DNA of 64,000 bases from Cocos nucifera. Lineage: Eukaryota > Streptophyta > Magnoliopsida > Arecales > Arecaceae. Location: contig QRFJ01000295.1 of NCBI GenBank assembly GCA_006176705.1, positions 1,093,001-1,157,000 on the forward strand. The letters run 5' to 3'. Under the pieces are notes generated by a model, which had not been told where the DNA came from, did not search any database, and was given only the letters and a program-made list of their open reading frames with translations. Within the stretch, counting starts at the first letter, position 1; each line of letters starts with the position of its first letter. Positions 49,640 through 62,440 of the stretch are shown here, in pieces. Made by a program: the position numbers and the translations under genes.

Positions 49640-51204
49640 ACGACGTCCGACTATAGTGGAAGCTGGTCCACATTCTTCTTTCTACATATGTATATACTCT
49701 TGGCGTATAGGTTATGATGGTAGAGTGTAATAACTTTTTAATTTTGTGCTCATTTATGTCTCTCTGCCACATGTAACTTTGACAAGGACTATCTTTCATT
49801 GGACCAACAAACTTTGATCATTGGTGTACTGAAAGGTGGTAACTTGCCCTTTTCTACCCAACTTCTGTGCGGTTTGGGCCCAAAGGAAGTTAAGAATGAT
49901 CCAATTAAAAGGTTAACTTTTTCTGTAAGTTTGTTAGTGTTATTCAGTTTGCTTTATTGCATGCTGGTTATATATTTTTTTTCTGTTTTAAGATGAGAAG
50001 GATGAAGAAGAAGATGATGTTGATATAGGCCTAGATGAACGCAAGGAGAAACCACACGTATTGTATTAGCTGCATTATTTTTCACAGCATCATTAAAAGT
50101 TTCAAAACGTGGAAATCTGTGGGTGCATTGATCTACTTACCATTCACGATCTCAGGATTGACTCTAGACAGAGATGAAGAGTGTTATTGGCTGCTGTAGT
50201 TTCAGGCATTTATTTCTCTTACAGAGATATCTCTTGTTAAGGAGATGAGCATACCTGATTTGTTGTCAGAACTCTTATGGTGTTCAACAACCGGGATTGT
50301 CAACTCCCGTCTCATGGATACCATTCTAGGGAAATAAAAGACATAAATCAGCCTCACATCGTGGATTCTAAAATTTGCTAGGAATTTTCTTCAGGTGAGG
50401 TCAATAGCTCCTGCCAATTTGTCGTTCTACCTAAATTGTTGTCAGATTTTGCTGCTTTCAGTTAGTTTCATTGTTGGTGGCACTAAAATTTCGGTTCAAG
50501 GACAATATCTACACATTACAACCTATGTTTGTAGACTGCAGGAAGCCTCATTACTTGTCTAACCTTACGATGATGATATACATTTAACAGCGCTAATATC
50601 ATCAAAAGTTTGTATGTTTCATGACCTATTTTAAGAATTTATGGACCATGCGGTCTTTAACTTAGTTATCAACAGCTTAAAAGAGAATTTTTGATCATAG
50701 AAGGCAAAGTTTGATCAGCTCCATCTCCCCTTTCTGATAGTGTTCTTTGGTTTGGTTTGAGTTGCTAAGAAGCTATTGGAGCAACTAGCAGACTCCATAA
50801 CCGATCAATTCGAATTCTTGATAAGAAAGAGGTCGAAGCGTAGCATTGGCTCTCCTAAAACTACAATAATCCTTAGGATTGGCTCTACTAAAACTACAGT
50901 CCAGTTATACTTGCAGTTATATTTGATTGAATTGCAAATAGTTAGGAAAAGGTAGATGGTTATGATAAATTGTGACATGTTCGGAACCCTGGCTGTAGAT
51001 TGAAGTTCAACAGCATAACTGAATTAGTATTGATTACTGTCAAGTCTGTGTTACGGTTATAATTGGGGGATGCAGAACATCAAGGTGTCTCAAATGGAAT
51101 CTTAGATCTTCACAAAATCAAATTGGTAAGCCCAACAATCCATAATTGGAATAATCTAGATCCAATAATCCTTCAGAACTTGGTGGTATCCATAATTGTT
51201 CAGT
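49640..51204. other. Intergenic region between OEP16-2-like gene and ASL
   Basis: AT-rich. A weak open stretch at 49799-49996 (plus), followed by an acidic GAAGATGATG-type stretch near 50000, could be a gene fragment, but I do not recognise it. The rest shows nothing. Confidence 0.4.
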
Positions 51205-54200
51205 CTACTCCTGGGTTTGGTTCATATGAAGCTTTGCAATCCAGAATTTGAGTTGCTCAGCCACACATTCTGAACCTGTTGACCCATAGGAGCCGAACTT
51301 CTTCACTGAACTTTCCACTCCGAGATATTCATAGACATCCTCCTCAAAAATAGGATTTATGCTGCGTAGTTGATCAAGAGTAAGATCTGAAAGCTGGCAG
51401 TTCCTTGCAATGCACAGAGCAACAGACCTTCCTACTATTTCATGAGAAGTTCTGAAAGGCAGCCCCTGCACAACAGAAGACAAAAGCATGAAAAACTGGC
51501 AAGGTGGACGAAAAAAAGGGGGGAAATCTAGAAACATGAGCCCTTGTGTAGAATAAACTAATAAAATATAAGGGATGGATCATCATCAAGCTTGCAAACA
51601 ATAATCGTAGACTCAAGATCTGCAATCTCGATTCAGGGTACCATACCAATATGTACCTGGGTCCGTACAGCAAGGGACATAACCAAGACAGTTTCCAACC
51701 CTTTTTCTCAACTTTTTATCATGGTACTGCCCGAACCAGATGGTACAAACCGGTATGGTACAGTATCCATCTCAGTGGACGGTACCAAATGGTATGGTAC
51801 AATGCAGCTCAGCACGAGTTCATATGGGCTGGTTCGGGGTCTATACCAACTTGAATGGTGTTTTCATGCTGGTTCCATCCGACATGGGTTGGTACATCTC
51901 AAATCGAATGATTGAGGGTGGTATGCAAATATTGCTAAGACTTAGTGCCAGGCAGCTTTTTCATAACATGAAAATTTGAATTTAAGACTAATTTAAGGAA
52001 TGCATTCTAATTTTAGATTATTGAAATCTAATTAATCAGAAAATGGCTTCTCTCTTAGTTCTATTTGTTTCGCCCAATCTGTAGTCCATATATTTCATTT
52101 TGCAGTTTGTAACTTTTGGTGATTTTTTGCTTTGCTCCGTAACTTTGTTTCTTTCTTTCAAATCAAATGGGTGACTTTGCCTCCCTCTATATTTAAATAT
52201 TATTTATAAAAAAACAACAATAACAACAACTAATTTCAGGACCTTGAATAAGAAAATTGCAGTTTTCAGGAACTCAAAAGCAAACCTAACAATAATTCTC
52301 CAAATTTAGTTTAGAGTTCAGTCCATTAAGCATAGGAGTACAATTCTGTGAACTTTAGAGAAGCTTAAAAGTGAATGCTGTGTCAGCGTGAATAGCAAGG
52401 CAAAAATTAGTTTACCTTCTTCACAAGGTAATCTGCAAGGGTTGTGGCATCTAGATGCCCAGCTGGTAGAACTCTTTCAATTTTTGCATGGTTGAAGGTA
52501 ATGTTGCATGCAAATTCGGTTGTTACTTCGAGCATTCCTAGTATAGTCCTAACACTGTCAAATAGAGGTTCCTTGTCTTCCTGCTCAAGAGAAACAATTT
52601 TAATCATCAATTATAAGCAGCAAATTTAAACAGAAAAATATTCCAATCTTTTAAGGAAAAGTGCAAGAATAAACTGACTACTACAAAGCATACTTGGAGA
52701 TCACGATTGTAAGCTTGCGGAAGCCCTTTGCACAGGACTAGAAGAGTAACAAGATCTCCCACAACTCTAGCAGACTTTCCACGAACAAGTTCCATTGGAT
52801 CTGGATTTTTCTTCTGGGGCATAATGCTGCTTCCTGTGGATACTGAGTCACTCGGGGTCAAGAATCCAAACTCCTCTGATGCCCACAAAACCCATTCTTC
52901 ACCAAGCCGTGAAAGATGAATTGCGGTGATGGAATTGGCTGATAAAAACTCCAAGACAAAATCACGATCCGATACTGCATCAATGCTATATAAAACAACA
53001 ATTTCAGTGAGAGGAATAGCCACAGTCAAAGAACTGGAAGGAATGGCATAGAACAATTCAAACCCCTACCCGTTTTTACTTTAGATTCACATAAAGAATT
53101 GGAAGGAACAGCATAAATCAATTCAAACCCCTAACTATTTTTATTTTTACCCATTAAAGCTTCCTTACTCTAGCATTAATTTCTTTGTCTTTTTTTTGAG
53201 CACCTGTTGTAGCTTTTACTCCCAAAACACCTACTTGCAAGGAAATCAACAAAGTTTTGATAAAATGATCTCTAGCTTTTTTAAAAAATATTAGCTAGGG
53301 ATTTATATTTATTATTAAAAAATAAATAAACAAAAAGCTAAGCCAACTGAGTAAATGCTGAACATCAGGGTTAAATGGGTGTCAAACATGATTCTTTTGG
53401 AGCCAGTGCTCTGAATCACATAATTCCTATTTGTTGGTTTGACAGCAATTTCAGAAACAAATTAAATCAAATAAGTAATCTAAAGCCAACAACTGTTAGC
53501 TTAGTTGCGTGGCACGTCATGCCTAAGGGCTTGCCTTTGAAAGATGTCCAGGGTTCCAATCCAGGGTATTGCTTTTAAAAAAAAAAAAATCTGGAGCACC
53601 AAAAGCATGAGTAGTGAATCTATCGACTTTGACCAGGTGTTAGATGCATAGCTACACGTAACTTCAACAAAGCAAAAACATGCAAGTATTATTTAACAAA
53701 GATAGATCTTAACAACTATGAAAATCCACAATGAACTTCCATATGAAAATGATAGGCAGTTGAAACTGGAGATCTGCTCGGGGCAATAAAGATGACAGGT
53801 GCGGAAATAGGTATCAAGTAACGAGTCAAATGAAGGAAAATATACCTGTTCCTCATGGGAGCAGTAAACCCCAAGGCATCTGAAGTCATGAACCTGTTGA
53901 TGGGAAGGCCAGTACCAGCCAAAGCACAAGCACCAAGGGGGCAAAAGTTCATCCGATCCTTGCAATCAACTAGTCGACCAGCATCACGTTCAAGCTACAG
54001 CATATCATCACAGGCAATGTAAATTTATCAATATATTAGTTCTAAGATGCATTGGCATGTCTTTTGGTGCAAGCAAAATTAATTCAAATATTCATATTAT
54101 TAGTTCTCATTGATCCAGAAGAAAAAGAAATAGATGCCACATATACAGCGTACTGCAAAGAATTGATGCAGCACACTAAAGGGGGAAGAAATGTGTCAAA

Positions 54201-57200
54201 TAACAGAGCAAAATTATGTTTTTTTAAGAAATTAACAAGCAAACAAACAGAAATGATGGTAGCATCACTTATATAGACAATGAATAAACATTAGAGCATG
54301 CTCATTCATGTTTCATTATAGGGATACTAGCTCTTTTTACGATTTAGACCATGTCATTCATTACAACTCAAAATGTGCTTCACATAGCGCTACCTGAGGA
54401 TACTTAATTAAAAGGCTGGTGCTAACTTTCCATACTTTTCAAGTCACCAAATGGACTCACACCAGTTTGATTGTACATGATTGAGGTGTTGAGTACTGCA
54501 TGTGGTCGGGCTTTCAAAAGAAAAGAGGATTACAGATTTAAGTGTGAGCAAAAAAATTCCTATGCAAGTGATTGTGAGTCTTATCAATGCAAACCGGCCT
54601 TTATTCATGTATGTGGTTAAAAATCTCTTTGCACTCCAACATGTTAAGACTAACTTGGTTTTATGTTCATATAAAGACAGCTCCACCTCTAAGTTCACGA
54701 CTACAAACTTGTTTAATATAAACAAAGCCTCCCATCAACTTAATCTTCAGGTGTATTTTGTAATCAATGATTATGCTGAGCAGCAGTTTGATGCAATGAA
54801 CTACATAATAATTCTGCTCATGCATTTTACCATGCAACTCCTGTTCAGCTCCACATGAATCCTCCCTCAAATAATATCATCCATCACAACATTTCACATG
54901 GTTCCAAGGACGAGGCTCATGATGGCATGAACAAGAGATTGTAAAAGCCATAGCACCAGCATATTTTCCTTCTTGAACTTAAGAACATAATTTTTAATTT
55001 TAGTTTTTTTTTTAATATTTGTTTAAGCAGTTGCAAATGTCTTAAATATTTTACATCTTCTTGTACTACCATCAAAGAAAACAGAATAAGAAAATTACAA
55101 TATGAAATAGCTTAGCCCAAGCAAAAAGAGACCATGACTATAGACTTTAGAGACTCTGGAAGTCCAAAAAAGAAGTTTATACAACAATTCTTTTACCTGT
55201 TCAACATATGTTAACAGAAGATGTTGCAGTAAAACAGGCTGTGCCCTCTGTAGATGAGTGTATCCAGGAACTATCAGCCCTTCATTTTTTAAAGCTAAAC
55301 TAACCAGTGCCACCTGAAATTACAAGGACCGACTCAGGCTTAATCAAATATAAGTTATAGCCTGATCATGTTGCAGAGAAAGCGTAGACAACATGAAAAT
55401 ATACAATCCAAGTACTTGACCATTAAACATCATACGTTACAGAAACCAGAATGTTTTCCCATAGCAAATCCTTTGGATTGATTTAAGCATAAAAAAGATA
55501 ATGGTCTTGGTGGTCTTGGAATTCAGAAGTAAGTTCTGAAAATGAAAGAATATTGCCAAGCTTGGTATGCATAAGACTTTATACTAAATGTTATAGCATA
55601 CCAGAAAAAGGGTTGAGACCACCAAAAAAAAGCCAATCGCATGCATTTATTATCAGATATATTCACCAGGTGTGGCTAATGGCAGCAGATCTCTTAAAAA
55701 ATCATCAATGCTATATCACAGGGTTCAAGAAAGTCAAAAATAGTGCAAACCCTTATATCAAATTACTGCTGGTCCTTCTCAATTAATGAAATATATTTAA
55801 AATACAATGTACAGGAGGGACACAAACTAGAAAACTTGGGCAAGGATGTTATAGTTAGTAAAAGATTTGAAATACATCCATCCATCCATACACACCTATA
55901 TACATACATACAAAATCAGCCTCATACCAGCCTGTGCTGATCCCAAACCACAGTATGTATTATATAAGGTGTTGACGAGCATCGGACCATACTTCAATCT
56001 TCAAATACTTGGTTTAGTTATCCACTAGCACAAGCATTGCAATTTTAAGGAAATGCAATGAAATGAGGAGCACATAACTAATCTGATGATCTAAGATGTA
56101 CAATCACTATGCTGTCTCCCTATTCAATTAAGCTAATTAAATTGTTGCCTTGTGAACCATCTAATATAACATCCCTATTAAATGAAGGTTTTCTTTGTTC
56201 CCTACTTCTAATTTGAAATATCATACATTTTGACGGACAAAAAGTCTATCATCTTCTAAAGCACATCTTCTAACCTAAAAGCTTTAAACATAAATCCACA
56301 TTATGGTATAACTCTCAGACGATTTGTCTTGAAATCATTTCACTACAACACATTGACAAATTAACCAAAAAAAGGAAAAATAAAGACCCCAAAAGAAAGA
56401 GAGCTGGGAAGGGTGATTTTTCCACAAAGAGATATTTTGTCATGATGGTGTTTCTTGGTCTGGGAAGGAAGATAACTCTAGAATATAATTTAGAAGTATG
56501 AGAACGCTGCAGTAATTTAAAAGAAACCTGAAGTTGTTTAATGCGTGCAAGAATTTTATCAATGGCTTCCCGACACCACAAGCGAAGATCTGTCACAACT
56601 TGATCATTTCGACTTCTTGCTGTGTGGAGCTTTTTGGCGGGTTCCCCAATCATGTCTGTGAGTGCTGCCTCTATATTCATGTGTACGTCCTCCCTATCTG
56701 TTCTCCAGACAAAGTTCCCTGCTTCAATTCTTCTCTCTATCTCATCAAGACCATGCAATATACTGTCTCTATCACTGTCAGTCATTAAACCCTGCATCAT
56801 TATCAGAATTCAGATAACAGAGTGCACTTCACGGAACACACACACACACACACACACAGAGAATAAACTGAGAATTACTTAAAAAGCACTTTTAAGAGTA
56901 AATTGCAACTATATGCTCCACATTTCTTTTTTCCAAGGTCTTGTCCTTAAACTTACAAACCCGTTAAAAGATGGAATAAAACCTACAAAATTAAGCATAC
57001 GACCAACCCAGTGCTCATTGTTTGTTGCTTATGGTTTGGATATTTTGACGGATGATCGCTCACAGTTAGACTCTAAATGTAGCACTTTTCCCTCTGCCCT
57101 AATTTATTAAGGGCCTTTACGGAAAAGGTATGAATTCTACTGTTGTTTCAGTTTTTCCGCGCAAAAAGTCTCTATTTGTCTCGTAGATGGTGTTTCTTCA

Positions 57201-58027
57201 GGATTTGCATAACATTGCTATAAACTGCAACATATAACTGGCTTGGCTTGGCCTCACTCTATCTCAGTAATTTCTTGGAAAAACTTTTTCGCTTGCTCCA
57301 TGCTCCCCATTTTGCAAAATCCACGAACCAAAAACTAGCCGGAACTATTTCCAACTCATCAGCCTCAGTTCAACAAGATAGCAGGAATGCATCGTCTAAT
57401 TTCCCTCATTTACACAACTCATTGCATTCAATGTCTCATTGCCTCAAAAGTATTGCTTAGATTACAGCATCCATTTTGGAACCATAACAAACAATCTAAG
57501 ATGTCGTTCTCATAGAGCCTTCCATTTGCTCAGCCACAAACACATAAAAATAATAATAACAATAATAATTTCTGAGATATATCATCGACCAGAAAGCGAT
57601 CATACAGTCCTTGGATAGAACACGTGAAGAGAGGAAATAAGAGGCATGAATCCAAACTCCAGAGAATCCATTGGGCCTCACAGGGAAAGAGAAGCACCTG
57701 GTGGGCGAGCATGGTGGCGTGGGCCCGGCTGCCCATGATGTCATGCTTGTAGAGCTCCTTGTCGAAGGAGACCGACTCGCTGAACCGCTCGACGGCGTCG
57801 GTGACGCTATCCTCGAAGCGCCCGCCCCAGAGCTTGTTCTCCTTGGGTATCTTGGGGTTCTGCTCCTTGTCCAGCTCCCTGGAGGCCATGGCCTCGGACG
57901 CGGCCGCGAGCCGCCACCCACGGCCAGGGAGGAGGCGGCGAGGGGCGTTAGAGAGGGGGAGGCGGCGCGAGGGTTGGCTAGGTACGGAAGGAAGGATGGA
58001 ATGGTGGGAGTGGAAAAGGGATTTCAT
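51205..58027 (-). CDS. ASL: Argininosuccinate lyase, plastid-targeted (complete, seven exons)
   Basis: Exons on the minus strand: 58027-57698, 56791-56528, 55313-55197, 53994-53846, 52985-52694, 52580-52416 and 51465-51205 (stop). All junctions are AG/GT in phase; total 525 residues. ASL cleaves argininosuccinate to arginine and fumarate, the last step of arginine synthesis, in the plastid. The first ~48 residues (FHSHHSILPSVPSQPSRRL and on) are Ser/Arg-rich with few acids, fitting a transit peptide. Family motifs: KLWGGRFE, HTARSRNDQVVTDLRLW, PGYTHLQRAQP (catalytic His), and the fumarate-lyase signature GSSIMPQKKNP. It ends LKFWIAKLHMNQTQE. Introns carry a SINE (53497) and a GGTAC-rich repeat (51615). 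Confidence 0.97.
51615..51910. repeat. GGTAC-rich repeat in ASL intron 6
   Basis: Repeated ggtaccatacc, ggtatggtaca and similar motifs in both orientations. Resembles short motifs near 2590 and 6157. Probably a dispersed element; family not identified. Confidence 0.45.
53497..53590 (+). mobile_element. Short tRNA-derived SINE in ASL intron 4
   Basis: Begins with a pol III A-box-like tagcttagttgcgtgg (53497) and has a B-box-like ggttccaatcc about 40 bp on, followed by a short body and an A-run (about 53577-53589). It cannot be a tRNA gene because no cloverleaf closes. Confidence 0.6.
56792..57697 (-). other. ASL intron 1
   Basis: A 0.9-kb intron. Contains an AC microsatellite at about 56837-56860; otherwise nothing recognised. 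Confidence 0.8.
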
Positions 58028-58138
58028 TACAATAGAGCGTCGGCGAGGGCCAAGGAGAAGAGGAAGGGTAGGTCGGACGATGGGGGAGCCACTGGCTTCG
58101 AGCGGTGAGGGTGTTTATTTAGCCGGAGACCAGCCTTG

Positions 58139-58151
58139 CACGTGCCACGTG
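58139..58151 (-). promoter_or_regulatory. Paired CACGTG boxes upstream of ASL
   Basis: CACGTG at 58139-58144 and 58146-58151, separated by one base and about 112-124 bp upstream of the ASL start codon. Likely bZIP or bHLH sites; activity untested. Confidence 0.5.
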
Positions 58152-58349
58152 AATGGTGTAATTTTTGCTAGAAGAGTTCATGGAAATAGGATCGTTTTTT
58201 TAGAGCAAAATAGGAATGATGTGAATTTCTCGAAGATTTCCATGGAAGTCAAATTCATTAGGGCTTTTTTTTTTTTTCCTTTTTCTTTCTTTCACTTTCT
58301 TTTAGTTTTGTTGGAATCTAAGTTACCAGTAATCTTATTGTCCTGTTAA

Positions 58350-61290
58350 AATCTAACCATGGAAACATATCCACTGATAAAAAAGAAACATTTCCGCATA
58401 TTTCTCCCTTGTTTCCAACCCAATCCCAACATACATTCAATATAGAGTTATTTCAATATGGGGCTGATACTTATGTGCTACTTTCTTATCAAATTTATCT
58501 GTTTTCTAGTTGCAAAGCTCTCAAAATTAGGAATATAGATCGAAACAATCAAAATCTATATATGCCTCATAATTAAAATTTTCATATTCATATCCATTCT
58601 ATATTCATTTTCGATTGAATCAAATAAAAGTATGAGTTAGATTAAATCAGATAAGATAAATTAGATCGGATCAAATTGAATAAAAAATTCATCATATAAA
58701 TATTATAAAATAATTATAATTAAAAAAAATAAATTAAAATTACAACAGAATGGATTTAAAGCGAAGTATAACATTATTTATATTCCATCTCACTGTCCAT
58801 TTTGAATATTTTTTTAGAATTCATATCGGATTACATCGGATATCCAATATATTATCATTCCAAGGATGGTATGATATATTTTATTGCATCAGGACTTCTA
58901 CCTCTGTCAGCATTCCCGGTTGCTTTCTGGGGCCCTCATCTCATTATATCGTCCGCTTCTTTATGCGCTTCCGTCGTCTATTTACACATCTTTGTTCGCT
59001 GGGTTTGGTCATGGGTTTCAATTGCATTATAGAGTTACACGTATGTCTCGCAGCTTCTCTGTCAGCCACAAGGACTTCTTCCTGTTTGTTTTCGCTTCCA
59101 GCTTCAGTGTTTATAAGTTACTTAGCAGGATGGGGTTGCGGTGCTTAGTTCAATTGTGGATGCATTTCCTACCTCTGCCTTCTCTTCTCCTATGCAGAAG
59201 CTTTGGTCTATATATTTGATTCCCTTTTGGAAAGTACACAGATTCCATATCTAGAGGTTTACATTGCTGCTCTTTTTCAGCTGCTTATGGTCAGACTTCT
59301 ATTTTCCCCAGATTGGCAGCATTTTATACAGATTCTTACAAGTTTCTCTTTAGTTGTTAGGTCTACTGTGATGTTTTATTCTCTGTCTTTGTTCTTCAGC
59401 ACCTTGTTTATGGGTGTATAATTATCTCAGCTCCAGCTTTTGTTTTAGTGTCAGGATGCTGCTTGACCTACAGGTTGTCTGTGTACAATATAGTCTCCTT
59501 TTTCTAACCCCCAAAAAAAAAAAAAAAAAAATCTACAGTTATTTGGGAATTGTAGCTAAACAAAATAGAAATAACTTACAAAATAACTATCTAGTAAATA
59601 TATTTATTTTAAATTTATTTGTTCTAATTTCAAAATAAACTATAGATTTACTGGTAAGAACTACAAATGAACGTGGATATTTGCTCATAATTAGGATTTA
59701 TTTTAATATGAAGCCAAGCATAAGACTTGTTTGAGGCTTGAAATGTCGATGAGTCGAGATATAAACACTATTGGTTTACAAGAACAAGTAGAAGCTTGGG
59801 CTTTGCTCAACAATATTCTTACCCAAAACCATTCAGTCAAGCGTATTCAAGTTTGAACCTTTTTAGTTGAGTTGAGCTTGAGTCTTAAATACCTAATTTA
59901 TTAGAGTTTGAGTGCTCCCTAGTTCAAGATTGAACTTGAGAGGTCTAGTTCTAAATCACAGGCCGTCCATCGGTTGTGAATTGGCCCATCCGAACATAAA
60001 TACTTATTTAGATATCATATAGAATTGATTAATTAAATCCAAATTTTGTGGTGTTCTCTTCTCTTGTTAAAGAAAATGATGCAATGTTATTCGAATATGA
60101 GAGTGACTATTGTGTCCTTGGATGTGTGTTAAAGAATGGTTTTGCTTAAATGGGGTGAGCTTGATGGACAAACGGATGAACAAGTTTGTGTTATGTGCTC
60201 CAGTTGATCCGTAATCTGAAATTGAAATATCAAATCCAGATTTAGTTCTTGCCATGCTTGATCAAGTTACAAATTGCACATATGAGTTACTCTAATTCAT
60301 CATTTTGAAATCGTGACACAAAAGTGAATTTTTTTTTTTTTTTTTTTTTTTTATTTCTTTTGGAGAGGACCAAGGAGAGCGGGATATGCGGAATAGAAGA
60401 ACATGGTGGAGCGTGTGGCCCATGAAAAAAAAGGAAAAGAAATTTCCATTTACTTAATTGATAAGCAAATGGATTAAGTCAAATTAAACAAGTTAAGTAA
60501 ATTTGTAATAGATTTAAATAGATAAAATGGATTAAGATAGAATATATTTTAAATAGGTTAGATAAATCTTAAAAGGATTAAATGGATTACGGTCTGATTC
60601 AATTATTAAATGAGTCAAAACTAGTTAAATAGATCAAAAGTATAAATCTGTACTCATAATCCATTTAATAAATAGATCTACGTGAATTGACATGTTTATG
60701 ATTTAAATCTATTTATGTCAAATTCAGATATGCTTAAATCAGATTGGCTTGATCCATCCGTAGGTTGAATTGAAGGATTAAATCATAGATTGCCACCCTC
60801 ACCAGTAGCTGATACCTTTTCATTATTCAAAGAATGTATGCATTTTTTCCTTTTTAATCCAATTCACTGCTGGCCAAAAGGATAAGTGGACACCTAGGGC
60901 AAGATTACTTATCCCTCGTTTGTCCTATACCAATCCCAGATCACCTGGACTCTGCCGACCCGCACCTGTTTTCTCGCCCCAGGCTTTGCTAGAATCAAAA
61001 TCTCCGCTTCCCCACTGAACGAAGTTCCGAAACCTAACAACAAACTCCCATCACGAATACCAAACAATTATTCTGATCCGAACCAATTTGCTCCAATTCC
61101 CGACTCAGGTTAATCCTTGTCGACACAAGTCTTCATCATCACAGGTTGCTGTTTGCTGTCCGTGTTGAGACAAGGGATCCAAACCAGACCTTTTGAAACC
61201 TGGGCGGCAGGGCCCTACTTTACCCCAAAAAAAAAGAAATAAAAACCCAGGGCCCCTAAAGGATGAGCCCACCGAACTCCAAAAACCAGC
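58350..61290. other. Intergenic region between ASL and the USP gene
   Basis: Mostly AT-rich. About 58880-59531 has balanced composition and ends in A19 (59513-59531), suggesting a retroposed sequence on the plus strand; its source is unknown. A poly-T run lies at about 60329-60351. No gene recognised. Confidence 0.45.
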
Positions 61291-61386
61291 GGCCCCATGC
61301 TACCATTAAAAGGAACCGAACGATCCAACCCGTTCCATGTCCTGTGTCATCTAAATCTCTCTTCCGATAGGTTTGGTGTGGGAGGA

Positions 61387-62440
61387 ATGGCTGACGTGGC
61401 GACGATGGAGGAGCGGAGGATAGTGGTGGCGGTGGACGAGAGCGAGGAGAGCATCTACGCTCTCCGATGGTGCCTCCGCAACCTCCTCCACCACGCCGGA
61501 GAGGAAACGACCGTCCAGAATACCCTCATCCTTCTCTACGCTAAGCCTCCGCTTCCGGTGCACTCCCTGTTGGACGGTACAGGTACGACCCATGACTCAA
61601 AGCCGTGCACGTGTCCTTGTTCACCTTGATTTATTAGCTTCTACCAACTTATGTATCATTGATATTTTCTAGTTACGTTAGCATCGATTGATGGAAATTT
61701 AAAATTATTTTGGAAGTTACACGTCTTGTTGCCTTGGTTGATTGTATTGGGTGTCCAAACTAATTTAAGTTTGGTATGTACGTAGCACAACGTGCGAATT
61801 ATGAAATGGATTTTTTTTCGATTTGTTTTTCAGACGATGCGTTAACTTTTCTATAAGATAAACATTATTTCTGACATGGTCAAATTTTTGAACCAAGTCT
61901 GAGGTAAAACCTGGCTTGCCCCTTCATGGCAAAGGCATTGTAACATCGTTTATGTTGTCTTATTTTTTTTTTTTTAATTATTTTCAGGATACTTGTTTGC
62001 TGATGAGGTGATTGCATCCATGGACAAATAGAGCGAAGTCCTCGCAGATTCAATCATAAAGAGAGCTAAGAATATCTGCAAGGACTATAGCAATGTAAGC
62101 TACTTACAACCACCATAGAAGAATAAGAATGTAACCTTAAGTCGCAGGCATAATTTCTTATAGTTTTACACAATGGGATCAGATAAAGGTGGAAGTGAAG
62201 GTTTCTGCTGGGGACGCCGGAGCTGTGATATGTGAGATGGCGCACCAGCCGGGAGCCCAGCTGTTGGTCATGGGAAGCCATGGCTATATGGACTTTTTCT
62301 TCTGTTTTGATTGCTTTCAAGTGAGTATTCGTGCTTACCATTTAAGCGCCTTTCAGGGCTCTTCTAGGGGGAGCGTCAGTGATCACCGTGCTCGAAATGC
62401 AAAGTGCCCTGTTCCGCCTGTGAAACGGCCGGCAAACTAA
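61387..62440 (+). pseudogene. Universal stress protein (USP/UspA family), damaged
   Basis: Exons 61387-61582, 61988-62094 and 62183 onward, with good splice sites and phases. Exon 1: RRIVVAVDESEESIYALRWC, the UspA N-terminus with the ATP-binding Asp, then ILLYAKPPLPV. Exon 2: GYLFADEVIASMDK, then TAG at 62029-62031 where relatives have Tyr, then SEVLADSIIKRAKNICKDYS. Exon 3: VEVKVSAGDAGAVICEMA and LLVMGSHGY, a normal family motif. The C-terminus (GSVSDHRARNAKCPVP, VKRPAN) is recognisable, but the joining IKRALLG segment is replaced by unrelated sequence or disrupted by a small insertion near 62360. One nonsense codon plus this damage suggest a pseudogene. Family role: small ATP-binding stress protein. 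Confidence 0.8.

Noticed and set aside
53497..53570. tRNA gene
   Set aside because: Box A and B motifs exist but there is no acceptor stem or cloverleaf, and an A tail follows.
57671..58349. Plus-strand frames over ASL exon 1
   Set aside because: Antisense shadows produced by the GC-rich first exon.
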